The notes beneath the pieces were generated by a model. The model had not been told where the DNA came from. It did no database searches and saw only the letters and a list, made by a program, of their open reading frames with translations. This document shows positions 36,582 through 45,071 of a stretch of DNA of 52,662 nucleotides, in pieces. Position 1 is the stretch's first letter; every line of letters begins with the position of its first letter. The translations under genes and the position numbers were made by a program. Origin of the DNA: Clostridiales bacterium (GTDB taxonomy: Bacteria > Bacillota > Clostridia > Christensenellales > Aristaeellaceae); assembly GCA_004556155.1 (NCBI GenBank), contig SFIM01000015.1, positions 1 to 52,662 on the forward strand. The letters are read 5' to 3'.

Positions 36582-38120
36582 TTACAGGTTCTCGACAGCC
36601 GCACGCTCGGCAGCCAGGGCTTTTTGATAGCGCGCAAGATAGGCTTCAAAGCCCGCGCGGCCAACAGGGTCGGGGGAGAGGGCTGTGCTCTGGGCGTTTG
36701 CAAACACGTTGTCCAGAAAATCAGGCAGCGTTTTATGCGCGCCTTTTTGCAGCATGTAGGCCGTCAGCAGGGCCATACCATATGCGCCGCCCTCGCCTGC
36801 CGTCATCATGCAGCGCACGGGCGCGTCAACCGCATTGGCCAGATATTGCTGACCAACGCCCGGCGTTTTGAAAAAGCCGCCGTGGCCGGTCAACATGTCG
36901 ATGGCTACGTTTTCCTCGCGCAGCGATTGCATGCCGATGGCCAGCGTAGCCAGGGCAGAGTACAGCTGCGCGCGCATCAGATTGGGCAGCGTCAGGCGCG
37001 CGGAAGCGTTGCGCACAATCAGCGGGCAGCCACGCTCAAAGCCCGTCACATGCTCACCGGACAGGTAGTTGATCACCGTCATGCCGCCGCAATCAGGCTC
37101 CCCATGCAGAGTCTGGGAAAACAGGCGGGTATAGAGGGCGTCGGTCGAAAGCGGCTGACCAGCCAGCGCGGCGAGCTCACCGAACACGCCCGCCCAGGCA
37201 TTGATATCGGAAGTGCAGTTATTGCAGTGCACCATGGCGACGGGGCTGCCGTCCGGGGTGGCCACCACGTCCAATTGCGGATAGACGCGCGACAGCGGGC
37301 GCTCCAGCACGACCATGGAAAAGATGGATGTGCCTGCGGAGACGTTGCCTGTGCGCGGGCGTACGGCGTTGGTGGCTGCCATGCCCGTGCCTGCGTCGCC
37401 TTCGGGCGGAGCCAGGGGGATGCCTGCCTGCAAGCGCCCGGCAGGATCCAGCAGCTGCGCGCCATTCTGGGTGAGGTATCCTGCGCAGGCTCCGGCAGGC
37501 AGAGCCTCGGGCAGCAGCTCGCGGATATGCCAGGGCATGCCCATGGCCTGCGCCCTTTCATCAAAAAGGGACAGCATACGCTGGTCATAATTCAGCGTTT
37601 GCGCATCAATGGGAAACATGCCGCTGGCCTCGCCCACGCCCACGGCGCGGCGGCCGGTCAGCGCTTCATGCACATAGCCCGCCAGCGTGGACAGGCGGTG
37701 AACGCTGCGCACATGCGGTTCGTTTTGCAGCATGGCGTGATACAGGTGTGCGATGCTCCACCGCTGTGGAATGGGAAAGCCAAACAGCGCGGTCAGCTCC
37801 TGGCTGGCCTGGGCGGTAAAGGTGTTGCGCCAGGTGCGGAAGGGGACAAGCAGCCGGCCCTCGCCGTCAAAGGCCAGGTAGCCGTGCATCATGCCTGAAA
37901 AGCCCATGGCGCGTACCTGCACGCCCGGCAAGGCGTCCAGCGCCTGTGTTACCGCCGCGCGCAGCCCGACCCACACGGCATCGAGGGGATAAGTCCATAC
38001 GCCGTCCTGATAATCGTTTTCCCAGATATGGCTGCCTTGCGCGAGGACGGTGTGGTTGGCATCCGTCAGCACGGCCTTGATGCGCGTAGAGCCCAGCTCA
38101 ACGCCAAGAATTGCGTCCAT
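36582..38120 (-). CDS. FGGY-family carbohydrate kinase
   Basis: A 512-aa kinase of the FGGY fold (xylulokinase, ribulokinase and related). Visible elements are the N-terminal phosphate-binding strand ILGVELGSTRIKAVLTDANH, AMGFSGMMHGYLAFD, the catalytic-domain hinge NVSAGTSIFSMVVLERPLSR, and the C-terminal domain MLTGHGGFFKTPGVGQQYLA with AGEGGAYGMALLTAYM. It would phosphorylate a sugar or sugar alcohol for entry into central metabolism; the substrate cannot be told. GAAGGTG lies before the ATG. The promoter is about 190 nt upstream, leaving a long leader with a TGAAAT palindrome. It is the likely partner of the propeller gene in one sugar pathway. Confidence 0.88.
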   Translation of the reverse strand: MDAILGVELGSTRIKAVLTDANHTVLAQGSHIWENDYQDGVWTYPLDAVWVGLRAAVTQALDALPGVQVRAMGFSGMMHGYLAFDGEGRLLVPFRTWRNTFTAQASQELTALFGFPIPQRWSIAHLYHAMLQNEPHVRSVHRLSTLAGYVHEALTGRRAVGVGEASGMFPIDAQTLNYDQRMLSLFDERAQAMGMPWHIRELLPEALPAGACAGYLTQNGAQLLDPAGRLQAGIPLAPPEGDAGTGMAATNAVRPRTGNVSAGTSIFSMVVLERPLSRVYPQLDVVATPDGSPVAMVHCNNCTSDINAWAGVFGELAALAGQPLSTDALYTRLFSQTLHGEPDCGGMTVINYLSGEHVTGFERGCPLIVRNASARLTLPNLMRAQLYSALATLAIGMQSLREENVAIDMLTGHGGFFKTPGVGQQYLANAVDAPVRCMMTAGEGGAYGMALLTAYMLQKGAHKTLPDFLDNVFANAQSTALSPDPVGRAGFEAYLARYQKALAAERAAVENL

Positions 38121-38262
38121 CGGAAAATCACCTTCTCAAAAATTGTTTATAATTATGCGGCCTGGCGAATACACCCTGACCGCGCCGGAAAACAGGAAAA
38201 GTACAAAGAATGGAAAGCAAGAGAGAAATTCCAAATATGGATGTTTCAAAATGCGAAATCCG

Positions 38263-38275
38263 TGAAATGATTTCA
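38263..38275 (-). promoter_or_regulatory. Palindrome TGAAAT-n1-ATTTCA in the kinase leader, candidate operator
   Basis: A perfect 6-bp inverted repeat about 40 bp downstream of the kinase -10, in the transcribed leader. It resembles the GAAAT-n3-ATTTC element before the propeller gene, suggesting a shared regulator, possibly the LacI-family protein. Confidence 0.35.
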
Positions 38276-38313
38276 AGGAAACACGAAGAATAAAGCCAAT
38301 GTTTACGAAAGTT

Positions 38314-38342
38314 ATTATATCATATTCGAGCACAAAAAGCAA
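38314..38342 (-). promoter_or_regulatory. Promoter of the FGGY kinase gene, TTGCTT-17-TATAAT
   Basis: On the minus strand TTGCTT (38337-38342) and TATAAT (38314-38319) with a 17-bp spacer. The 353-bp gap between the kinase and the NSS transporter holds this promoter, a long kinase leader and the divergent transporter promoter, and nothing else that I recognise. Confidence 0.65.
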
Positions 38343-38409
38343 TGCGAATATTGCCGAATGCAGCACGTTTACTGGCGCTCTCGGTCATCGATTTGCCGTT
38401 TTGCATTCC

Positions 38410-38438
38410 TTGAAACCACGGGCGTTTTATGCTAAAAT
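38410..38438 (+). promoter_or_regulatory. Promoter of the NSS transporter gene, TTGAAA-17-TAAAAT
   Basis: TTGAAA (38410-38415) and TAAAAT (38433-38438) with a 17-bp spacer, 35 bp before the start codon. Confidence 0.65.
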
Positions 38439-38473
38439 AACTGCATATTTTTACCCAGGAGGAGGCTTTCTTC

Positions 38474-39829
38474 ATGGAGCGCGAATCTTTCCGCTCGCGG
38501 CTGGGCTTTTTGCTGGTCAGCGCGGGCTGCGCAATCGGCATCGGTAATGTGTGGCGTTTTCCCTATATCGCGGGCAAAAACGGCGGCGGCTATTTTGTGC
38601 TGTTTTATCTGATCTGCCTGCTGGTGATGGGCGTGCCGGTGCTGACCATGGAGCTGGCCGTGGGCCGCGCCAGCCGCAAAAGCGCGATTCTATCTTATAA
38701 AAAGCTGGAAAAGCCGGGACAAAAGTGGCACATCCATGGCTGGTTCTGCCTGGCGGGCTGCTATCTGCTGATGATGTATTACACCACCGTGACGGGCTGG
38801 ATGGTCAGCTATTTCGGCTGCTTCCTGACGGGCGCGTTTACGGAGGGCATGACGGCGGAGGCCGTTAGCGGCGTGTTTGGAACGCTTTTGTCTTCGCCCG
38901 GCGAAATGGCGATCTGGACGGAGATTGTGGTGCTGTTGGGCTTTGTGGTGTGCAGCTTTGGGCTGCGCAACGGTTTGGAGCGCATTTCCAAGATCATGAT
39001 GCTGGCTCTGCTGGCGCTGATTGCGCTGCTGGCTGTGCACAGCCTGACGCTGCCTGGCGCGAAGGAGGGCATGAAGTTCTATCTTTTGCCCTCGGTGGAT
39101 AGCATCCGCGAAAATGGCATAGGCAACTTGATTGTGGACGCGATGAACCAAGCGTTTTTCACCCTGAGCTTGGGCATTGCGGCCATGGAGATCTTTGGCA
39201 GCTATATGAGCGAGCAGCACGCGCTGGCGGGCGAGGCCGTGCGCATCTGCGCGCTGGACACGCTGGTGGCGCTGATGGCGGGCACGATCATCTTCCCGGC
39301 TTGCTTCTCCTTTGGCGTAAAGCCCAATCAGGGCGCGTCGCTGATCTTTGAAACGCTGCCTAACGTCTTTGTCAATATGAAGGGCGGCCGCCTGTGGGGC
39401 ACGCTGTTCTTCCTGTTTATGATTTTTGCCAGCTTCTCCACCGTGCTGGCCGTGCTGGAAAACATCATTTCGGTCTGCATGGATACCTTTGGTTGGAGCC
39501 GCAAAAAGGCCGCGCTGATCAACGGCCTGCTGTTGGCTGTGCTCAGCCTGCCCTGCGTGCTGGGCTTCAATGTATGGAGCCATGTGCAGCTGGGCGGCCG
39601 CGGCGTGCTGGATATGGAAGACTTTGCGGTCAGCAATCTCCTGCTGCCCATCGGGTCTCTTGTGTATCTGCTGTTCTGCGTAACCAAGTGGGGTTGGGGT
39701 TTTGACAAGTATCTGGCTGAGGCTAACCGCGGCAGCGGCTTGAAGCTGTCGCCCAAGCTCAAGCCTTATTTCCAGTGGGTGCTGCCGGTGCTGATTCTGC
39801 TGATTCTGGTGCAGGGACTGCTTGGCTAA
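38474..39829 (+). CDS. Neurotransmitter:sodium symporter (NSS/SNF) family transporter
   Basis: A 451-aa membrane protein with about eleven or twelve helices. The NSS signature is at the start: FLLVSAGCAIGIGNVWRFPY followed by GKNGGGYFVLFYL (the sodium and substrate site of LeuT-type carriers), then ELAVGRASRKSAI. ASLIFETLPNVF and STVLAVLENIISV are the unwound TM6/TM8 regions. Bacterial members import amino acids or amines with sodium; the substrate is not predictable. GGAGGAGG lies before the ATG. It is flanked by its own promoter and a terminator, so it is monocistronic. Confidence 0.93.
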   Translation: MERESFRSRLGFLLVSAGCAIGIGNVWRFPYIAGKNGGGYFVLFYLICLLVMGVPVLTMELAVGRASRKSAILSYKKLEKPGQKWHIHGWFCLAGCYLLMMYYTTVTGWMVSYFGCFLTGAFTEGMTAEAVSGVFGTLLSSPGEMAIWTEIVVLLGFVVCSFGLRNGLERISKIMMLALLALIALLAVHSLTLPGAKEGMKFYLLPSVDSIRENGIGNLIVDAMNQAFFTLSLGIAAMEIFGSYMSEQHALAGEAVRICALDTLVALMAGTIIFPACFSFGVKPNQGASLIFETLPNVFVNMKGGRLWGTLFFLFMIFASFSTVLAVLENIISVCMDTFGWSRKKAALINGLLLAVLSLPCVLGFNVWSHVQLGGRGVLDMEDFAVSNLLLPIGSLVYLLFCVTKWGWGFDKYLAEANRGSGLKLSPKLKPYFQWVLPVLILLILVQGLLG

Positions 39830-39854
39830 AACTGGAAGAATAACTGCTGATAAG

Positions 39855-39891
39855 AAAAGCCTGCGTATCAAAAAAAGATACACAGGCTTTT
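39855..39891. terminator. Terminator after the NSS transporter (probably bidirectional)
   Basis: AAAAGCCTG and GTATC (39855-39869) pair with GATAC and CAGGCTTTT (39877-39891) around a seven-A loop. A and T runs flank the stem, serving the convergent GNAT gene as well. Confidence 0.8.
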
Positions 39892-39911
39892 GCTTATGGC
39901 CTAAACAGCGC

Positions 39912-40448
39912 TTATACAGTGAGCGTCTTTTCAATCAGCACCAACTGCACATCCGGAATATCGTTAAATACAGTGGGCACAATGCCAATCTCCTGATAGC
40001 CCAGCTTTTTGTACAGGGCGCGCGCGGCTGTGTTGCGCGCGTTGGTATCCAACCGCAGCTCGGAGCAGCCGGTTTGCCGCGCCAAATCTTCATAGAAGCG
40101 AACAAAGGCACGGCCATAGCCTTTGCCTGCCGCATCAGGAGAAATCACCAGTGTATGCAGCACGCAAACTGCGCAGTCCGGCACGCTGCGCATCCAGCGG
40201 CCTTGTTTGTATACGTCTACCTGCGCCTGGTTGATGATGGCGGCGCCCAGCACTTGTCCGTTTTCTTCCAGCACATACAGATCGTCACGCTGCAAGGCGG
40301 CTTCGACGGTTTGCCGCACGGGATACACGCCGCGAATCCAGCCGGTGGTTTGCAGACCGGCGGCTTCGGCATCGTGGATTTTATTATAGATGGTTTCGAT
40401 GGCGGAAAGATCATTGCCTGTGGCTTTTCTGATGAGAAAATCCGGCAT
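39912..40448 (-). CDS. GNAT-family N-acetyltransferase
   Basis: A 178-aa protein of the GCN5-related acetyltransferase fold. It begins IRKATGNDLSAIETIYN, contains strand 4 CVLHTLVISPD, the acetyl-CoA pyrophosphate loop AAGKGYGRAFVRF (Q/R-x-x-G-x-G/A type) and the C-terminal NTAARALYKKLGYQEIG. The acceptor substrate is unknown. GAGGTG lies just before the ATG. It starts 17 bp after the stop of the M24 peptidase gene, so the two are one operon. Confidence 0.9.
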   Translation of the reverse strand: MPDFLIRKATGNDLSAIETIYNKIHDAEAAGLQTTGWIRGVYPVRQTVEAALQRDDLYVLEENGQVLGAAIINQAQVDVYKQGRWMRSVPDCAVCVLHTLVISPDAAGKGYGRAFVRFYEDLARQTGCSELRLDTNARNTAARALYKKLGYQEIGIVPTVFNDIPDVQLVLIEKTLTV

Positions 40449-40464
40449 GCGGCACCTCGTTGTA

Positions 40465-41535
40465 TTATAGAATCATCAGCTCGCGTGGGGCGGCGTTGAG
40501 CGTTTCGCAGCCATCCTCCGTGACGGCCACCAGATCCTCCACGCGCACGCCGAAGCGCCCCGGCAGGTAAATGCCAGGCTCTATGGAGAAGGTCATGCCC
40601 GGCTCGGCGATGGCCTCGCTGCTGGCGCTGACGTCGGGGAACTCGTGCACCTCCAGGCCAATGCCATGGCCGGTACGGTGGATAAAGTATTCGCCGTAGC
40701 CTGCATCCTCGATGACCTTGCGTGCTGCATGGTCAATATCGCGCAGCGCCGCGCCCGGCCGCACGGCGGCGCGCCCGGCGGCATTGGCCGCGCAAACCAG
40801 ATCGTACACGCGCTTTTGTTCGTCGCTGGCATGGCCCATAAACACGGTGCGCGTCATATCGCTGCAGTAATCCTGCCAGATCAGGCCCACATCCAGGATG
40901 ACCGAATTGCCGTCCTTGAGGATATCCGCGCCGGTATCGTGGTGCGGCTCGGCGCAGTTGGGGCCAAAGCAGACCAGCGGCTCAAAGCTGGGCTTGGAGG
41001 AGCCAAGCTGATTGGCAAAGCCCGTGTGCAGCGCGGCGGCTTCATTTTCGCTCATGCCGGTGTGCAGGCGCGCGATGGTCTGCATGGTGGCCTGGTCGTT
41101 TTTATGGGAGCTTTCGCGCATCCATTGCAGCTCCTGCGCGTCCTTGTGCATGCGCGCGTCGTCCACGCAGCGGGAGCCGACCACCGGGCGGATATCCCCG
41201 CGCGCCTCCATCAGGCGGATGGTAAAGTGGCTGGGCCACAGCTTGTCAATGCCGATGGGGCCGGATTGCAGGCCGTCGGCCAGGATGCGCACGCAGTCCT
41301 GGGTGTCGTCATATTCGATCAGCTCTGCGTCGATATTGCCCCGCAGGGCAAAGAGCCGGTTGGCGTACAGGCGGGTATCGCCCTGATCGTTGATATACAG
41401 CGCTACCATGCGCTCGCCGGGGGCGATCCACTTGCCGGTAAGATAAAACAGAGAGGCGGGCGCGGAAATCAGCGCCTGCTTCAGGTTCATTCTGCGCAGG
41501 TTTTCAGCCACGCGCGCAACGCGGGATGCATGCAT
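40465..41535 (-). CDS. M24-family aminopeptidase (Xaa-Pro peptidase-like)
   Basis: A 356-aa protein. An N-terminal creatinase-like domain (~1-125) is followed by the pita-bread catalytic domain. The metal ligands are visible: two Asp in LDVGLIWQDYCSDMTRTVF, His in HRTGHGIGLEVHE, Glu in FSIEPGIYLPG and Glu in GVRVEDLVAV. Xaa-Pro peptidases remove N-terminal residues preceding proline. AAAGGAGG lies 7 nt before the ATG at 41535. The upstream extension to 41592 is not supported. A TTGCGC-17-TACAAT promoter is plausible just upstream. GNAT follows in the same operon. Confidence 0.92.
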   Translation of the reverse strand: MHASRVARVAENLRRMNLKQALISAPASLFYLTGKWIAPGERMVALYINDQGDTRLYANRLFALRGNIDAELIEYDDTQDCVRILADGLQSGPIGIDKLWPSHFTIRLMEARGDIRPVVGSRCVDDARMHKDAQELQWMRESSHKNDQATMQTIARLHTGMSENEAAALHTGFANQLGSSKPSFEPLVCFGPNCAEPHHDTGADILKDGNSVILDVGLIWQDYCSDMTRTVFMGHASDEQKRVYDLVCAANAAGRAAVRPGAALRDIDHAARKVIEDAGYGEYFIHRTGHGIGLEVHEFPDVSASSEAIAEPGMTFSIEPGIYLPGRFGVRVEDLVAVTEDGCETLNAAPRELMIL

Positions 41536-41660
41536 AAAAATGCCTCCTTTCAAGAACAATCGTATTGTATCACCAGTATATTTCCGGCGCAAGGCTATGT
41601 TTTCTTTTGGAGGAAAATATGTTATAATATAGGCGTTATTTACGATGGAGGGTTGCCTGC

Positions 41661-42512
41661 ATGAGTGAAGCGCGCCACACCGCTGCCGAGCACAGCATCA
41701 TCACGACCTACCGCAAGCCGATCTGGCGCAACTTTATCTCCGCCATCAAGACCTACCAGCTCATTTCGGCTGGGGATCGCATTGCGGTGTGCATGTCAGG
41801 CGGCAAGGATTCGCTGCTGCTGGCGGCCTGCCTGCGCGCGCTGCAGCGCCACAGCGAGGTGCCCTTTGAGCTTTGCTACCAGACGATGGATCCCGGCTAT
41901 ACGCTTGAAAACCGCGCCAAGGTGGAGGAGAACGCGCGCAGGCTGGGCTTCCCCATCGAGATATTTGAAAGCGATATCTTCTCCATCGTAAATGACGTGC
42001 CCGCTTCGCCCTGCCATGTGTGCGCGGCCATGCGCCGCGGCTATCTGTACAAGGAGGCGCAGAAGCGCGGCTGCAACAAGATCGCTCTGGGCCATCACTA
42101 TGACGATGCGGTGGCCACGGCGCTGATGAGCCTGTTCTACGGCGGCCAGTTCAAAACCATGATGCCCAAGGTGAAAAGCGACAACTGGGCGGGCATGGAG
42201 TTGATTCGCCCGCTGTTTCTGGTACGGGAGGAGCATATCATTGCCTGGCAGCAGGAGCAGGGGCTGGAATGCCTGCGCTGCGCCTGCCGCGTGACCAGCA
42301 GCGAGGATGGCGGCAAGCGCAAGTATATCCGTGATCTGATCGAAAGGCTGTCGCTGGATAATCCCAAGCTGAAAAACAATATCTTTGCCGCGCTGTCCGC
42401 CGTGGATCTGGATACGGTGCTGGGCTACCGCGCGGTGGGCGCAGACACCGTAACGCCCTTTACGCAGGATTATGCCGCGCCGCAGCGGCAAGAACTGGAG
42501 GTGAACGCATGA
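41661..42512 (+). CDS. TtcA-like tRNA 2-thiolation ATPase (PP-loop)
   Basis: A 283-aa protein with the N-type ATP pyrophosphatase loop VCMSGGKDSLLLAAC, the Cys pair SPCHVCAAMRRGYLYKEAQ and LGHHYDDAVATALMSLFYGG, all TtcA-family features. TtcA thiolates cytidine 32 of certain tRNAs using an Fe-S cluster. A second cysteine pair (CLRCAC, about residue 213) matches the third cluster ligand region. The start codon follows a TATAAT at 41623-41628 with a weak -35. The stop overlaps the DegV start codon by four bases (ATGA), so the two are coupled. Confidence 0.88.
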   Translation: MSEARHTAAEHSIITTYRKPIWRNFISAIKTYQLISAGDRIAVCMSGGKDSLLLAACLRALQRHSEVPFELCYQTMDPGYTLENRAKVEENARRLGFPIEIFESDIFSIVNDVPASPCHVCAAMRRGYLYKEAQKRGCNKIALGHHYDDAVATALMSLFYGGQFKTMMPKVKSDNWAGMELIRPLFLVREEHIIAWQQEQGLECLRCACRVTSSEDGGKRKYIRDLIERLSLDNPKLKNNIFAALSAVDLDTVLGYRAVGADTVTPFTQDYAAPQRQELEVNA

Positions 42513-43369
42513 ACCCGCAGAAAATTGCCATTATGACCGATTCCTGCACCGACGTGCCGCAGGAGCTGGTGGAGCAGTATCAAATGTATGTTGTGCCCAT
42601 GCGCGTGATCTATCATGATCGCGAGTATACCGACAAGGTGGATATCACGCCGCAGCAGGTATACGACCGGCTGGAGGAGGAGGTGCCGCATACCTCCCTG
42701 CCCAGCATTGATACCGTGTGCGATGTGCTGAGCCGCATCGAGCAGGCGGGCTACGAGCATGTGATCGCTGTGTCCATCTCGGGCGCGCTCTCGGGCACGG
42801 GCAACGCCATGCGTCTGGCGGCGGAGCAGTTTCCAAACCTTGACTGCCGGGTGATCGATACGCTCAATATCGGCATCGGCGCGGGCTTTCAAGCCATCTA
42901 TGCCGGCCGGCTGATCGAGCAGGGCCTGGATATGGAGGAAATCTGCCGCAAGATTCAATACAGCGTGGAGCATACGCGCGTGTATTTCTGCCTGGCAACG
43001 CTGGAATACCTGCGCAAGGGCGGGCGAATCGGCCGCGTGGCCTCCATGCTGGGCTCGGTACTGAATCTGAAGCCCATCATTTCCTGCGATGCGGACGGCG
43101 CGTACTATGTGGTCAGCAAGGCGCGCGGCCGCGTGAAATCCATCGCGGAGACGGTTGCGCTGGCGCTCAAGCAGGTGCAGGGCAACGCCAAATACTGCAT
43201 CGCCGTGGCCAATGGCAGCGCCCGCGAGGAAGCAGCCAAGCTGGCGCAGGAGCTGCGGCAGCGCCTGCCGGATGCGCAGCTGTTTCTGGAATGTGAGGTA
43301 AGCCCCGCTCTGGGCGTGCATACCGGCCCCGGCCTGCTGGGCATCGGCGTGCAGGTAGTGGAAGGATAA
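42509..43369 (+). CDS. DegV family fatty-acid-binding protein
   Basis: A 286-aa two-domain protein: IAIMTDSCTDVPQELVEQY at the start, HTSLPSIDTVCDVL, VSISGALSGTGNAM, FCLATLEYLRKGGRIG and the C-terminal CEVSPALGVHTGPGLLGIG. DegV (FakB-type) proteins bind a fatty acid and present it to the kinase FakA for phosphorylation; no fakA is in the window. Overlapping start with the TtcA-like gene, and AAGAACTGGAGG serves as ribosome-binding site. Ends at a bidirectional terminator. Confidence 0.93.
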   Translation: MNPQKIAIMTDSCTDVPQELVEQYQMYVVPMRVIYHDREYTDKVDITPQQVYDRLEEEVPHTSLPSIDTVCDVLSRIEQAGYEHVIAVSISGALSGTGNAMRLAAEQFPNLDCRVIDTLNIGIGAGFQAIYAGRLIEQGLDMEEICRKIQYSVEHTRVYFCLATLEYLRKGGRIGRVASMLGSVLNLKPIISCDADGAYYVVSKARGRVKSIAETVALALKQVQGNAKYCIAVANGSAREEAAKLAQELRQRLPDAQLFLECEVSPALGVHTGPGLLGIGVQVVEG

Positions 43370-43398
43370 ACACGGCTTTTTCAAAGCTTATAAAAAAC

Positions 43399-43439
43399 AA
43401 ATCGGCTGGGCTGGAGAAAACTCCGCTCAGCCGATTTTC
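43399..43439. terminator. Bidirectional terminator between DegV and MATE genes
   Basis: A stem of about 16 bp (43399-43416 with 43421-43437, one bulge) around an AAAA loop, with an A run before and TTTTCT after, between convergent genes. Confidence 0.8.
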
Positions 43440-43448
43440 TATATGCTC

Positions 43449-44909
43449 TTATTTAATCAGATACCGGTAGTCCTGCCGCAGGATGTGCCGGAAGAAAGGG
43501 ATGCACAGCACCAGGTCGGATGCGATCCATGCGGCGGGATCGGCCGCGCACAGGGCATAGAAGGCCAGTGGGCGCGCGTTTGCATCCACCTTGCCGCCGG
43601 CAACCGCCGCGGGCAGCAGCAGGCACACGGTGATGCGGGCAATCAACTCGCCTGCGCCTGCGCACAGCACATATTGCGGCCGTTCGATGCCCTGAATGCA
43701 GTTGCGTATGATGTAGATAAAGCCAACCAGCAGGAAAAGACCGAAATCCACATACACAAGCGTGTTGCCGTAGCGGATCGTTTCAGGCGTAACCTTATCT
43801 GCACTTAGAAATACGCGCAGATACAGGCCGTCAATGCTCAGCAGCAAGCCGATGGTGGCGCTGAGAACGCCTACGATCAGCAGCATGATCAGCGCTTGCA
43901 GCGTGCCCTGCCGGATGCGCTTATAATCGCCCGCGCCCAGGTTCTGCGCCGTAAAGCTGGTCATGGATACGCCCAGAGCGTTCAGCGGCGTTGAAATCAG
44001 GCAAAACAGCTTGTTAGCCGCGCCGTAGCCGTTCTGCGCGGCGCTGGATACCAGCAGGCCGTCCACCATGTCAAACTGCACCACCACGCTCTGCATGATG
44101 ATAATGCCAATCGCCAGAACGGAAAACTGCAGGCCCAGCGGGATGCCCTGGATGATGTGCTGGCAGATATCGCTGCGCGTAAGGGCGAAATCCTGCCGAG
44201 ATAGCCGCAATTGCGGATAATGCGCAAAGGCGTAGATAAAGCAGGCGATGGTGCTCAGCAGCTGCGCCAGCACCGTGGCGATGGCCGCGCCCGCAACACC
44301 CCAGCCAAAGGAAAGAATGAACAGCAGATCCAGCGCCACGTTCAGCAGCGTTGAAAACAGCAGGAAGGCCAGCGGCGTGACCGAATCGCCGATGCTGCGC
44401 AGGAAGGAGCAGATGAAGTTGTAGAACAGCTGCGCCCCGATGCCGCAAAAGATGATGGCGCAGTAGGTATGCGCCGCGCGGTACACATCGCCCTGATCGG
44501 GGGTTACGTGAATCCACGCCAGCAGGGGATTGAGCAGCGCCATGGCCAGCGCCGTCAGCAGGATGGTCAGCACCGTGGATAGGACGATCTGCGTGGCCAG
44601 CGACCGCCGCACGCCCCCCTCATCATGCGCGCCCGCGTGGCGCGAGGTGATGACGCAGAAGCCCGCGCTGACGCCGAAGGCAAACTGCAGGAAGATGAAA
44701 ATCAGCGACTGTGTATCGTTTACGCCCGCCACATCGGTGGAGGCCAGCGTTTGGCCCACGATCGCCGCGTCGCTGATGGAGTATACCTGCTGCAGCAAGT
44801 AGGACAGGATGATGGGCAGCGAAAAGCGCAGAATGGTGCGCCAGCAGCTGCCCTGGGACAGATCCATGGGCTTGAATAGCGATTGAATGCGCTGCATCAT
44901 GCGTGACAT
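43449..44909 (-). CDS. MATE-family efflux transporter
   Basis: A 486-aa membrane protein with about twelve helices in two MATE halves: ILRFSLPIILSYLLQQVYSI, IVGQTLASTDVAGV and FGVSAGFCVITSRHAGAHDE in the first, PLNALGVSMTSFTAQNLGAG in the second. MATE carriers export cationic drugs or metabolites using proton or sodium gradients. The start at 44909 is preceded by GGAGG at about 12 nt, a little far; nearby in-frame ATGs at 44900 and 44897 are alternatives. It has its own promoter and is monocistronic. Confidence 0.9.
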   Translation of the reverse strand: MSRMMQRIQSLFKPMDLSQGSCWRTILRFSLPIILSYLLQQVYSISDAAIVGQTLASTDVAGVNDTQSLIFIFLQFAFGVSAGFCVITSRHAGAHDEGGVRRSLATQIVLSTVLTILLTALAMALLNPLLAWIHVTPDQGDVYRAAHTYCAIIFCGIGAQLFYNFICSFLRSIGDSVTPLAFLLFSTLLNVALDLLFILSFGWGVAGAAIATVLAQLLSTIACFIYAFAHYPQLRLSRQDFALTRSDICQHIIQGIPLGLQFSVLAIGIIIMQSVVVQFDMVDGLLVSSAAQNGYGAANKLFCLISTPLNALGVSMTSFTAQNLGAGDYKRIRQGTLQALIMLLIVGVLSATIGLLLSIDGLYLRVFLSADKVTPETIRYGNTLVYVDFGLFLLVGFIYIIRNCIQGIERPQYVLCAGAGELIARITVCLLLPAAVAGGKVDANARPLAFYALCAADPAAWIASDLVLCIPFFRHILRQDYRYLIK

Positions 44910-44947
44910 AAGGAATACCTGCCTCCATAGCAAATTTCCGAGCCAAG

Positions 44948-44976
44948 AGAATAGCACCGGCAGCGCCAAAAAGCAA
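44948..44976 (-). promoter_or_regulatory. Promoter of the MATE gene, TTGCTT-17-TATTCT
   Basis: On the minus strand TTGCTT (44971-44976) and TATTCT (44948-44953) with a 17-bp spacer. Confidence 0.5.
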
Positions 44977-45071
44977 GAGGGAAAATTAGAACGATTTTAT
45001 ACCAATGGCGCCATTACGGATGGAGGCTGGCCGGCGGCGCTTTCAGCCAGCTAAAGCGTATACCCCAAGGA

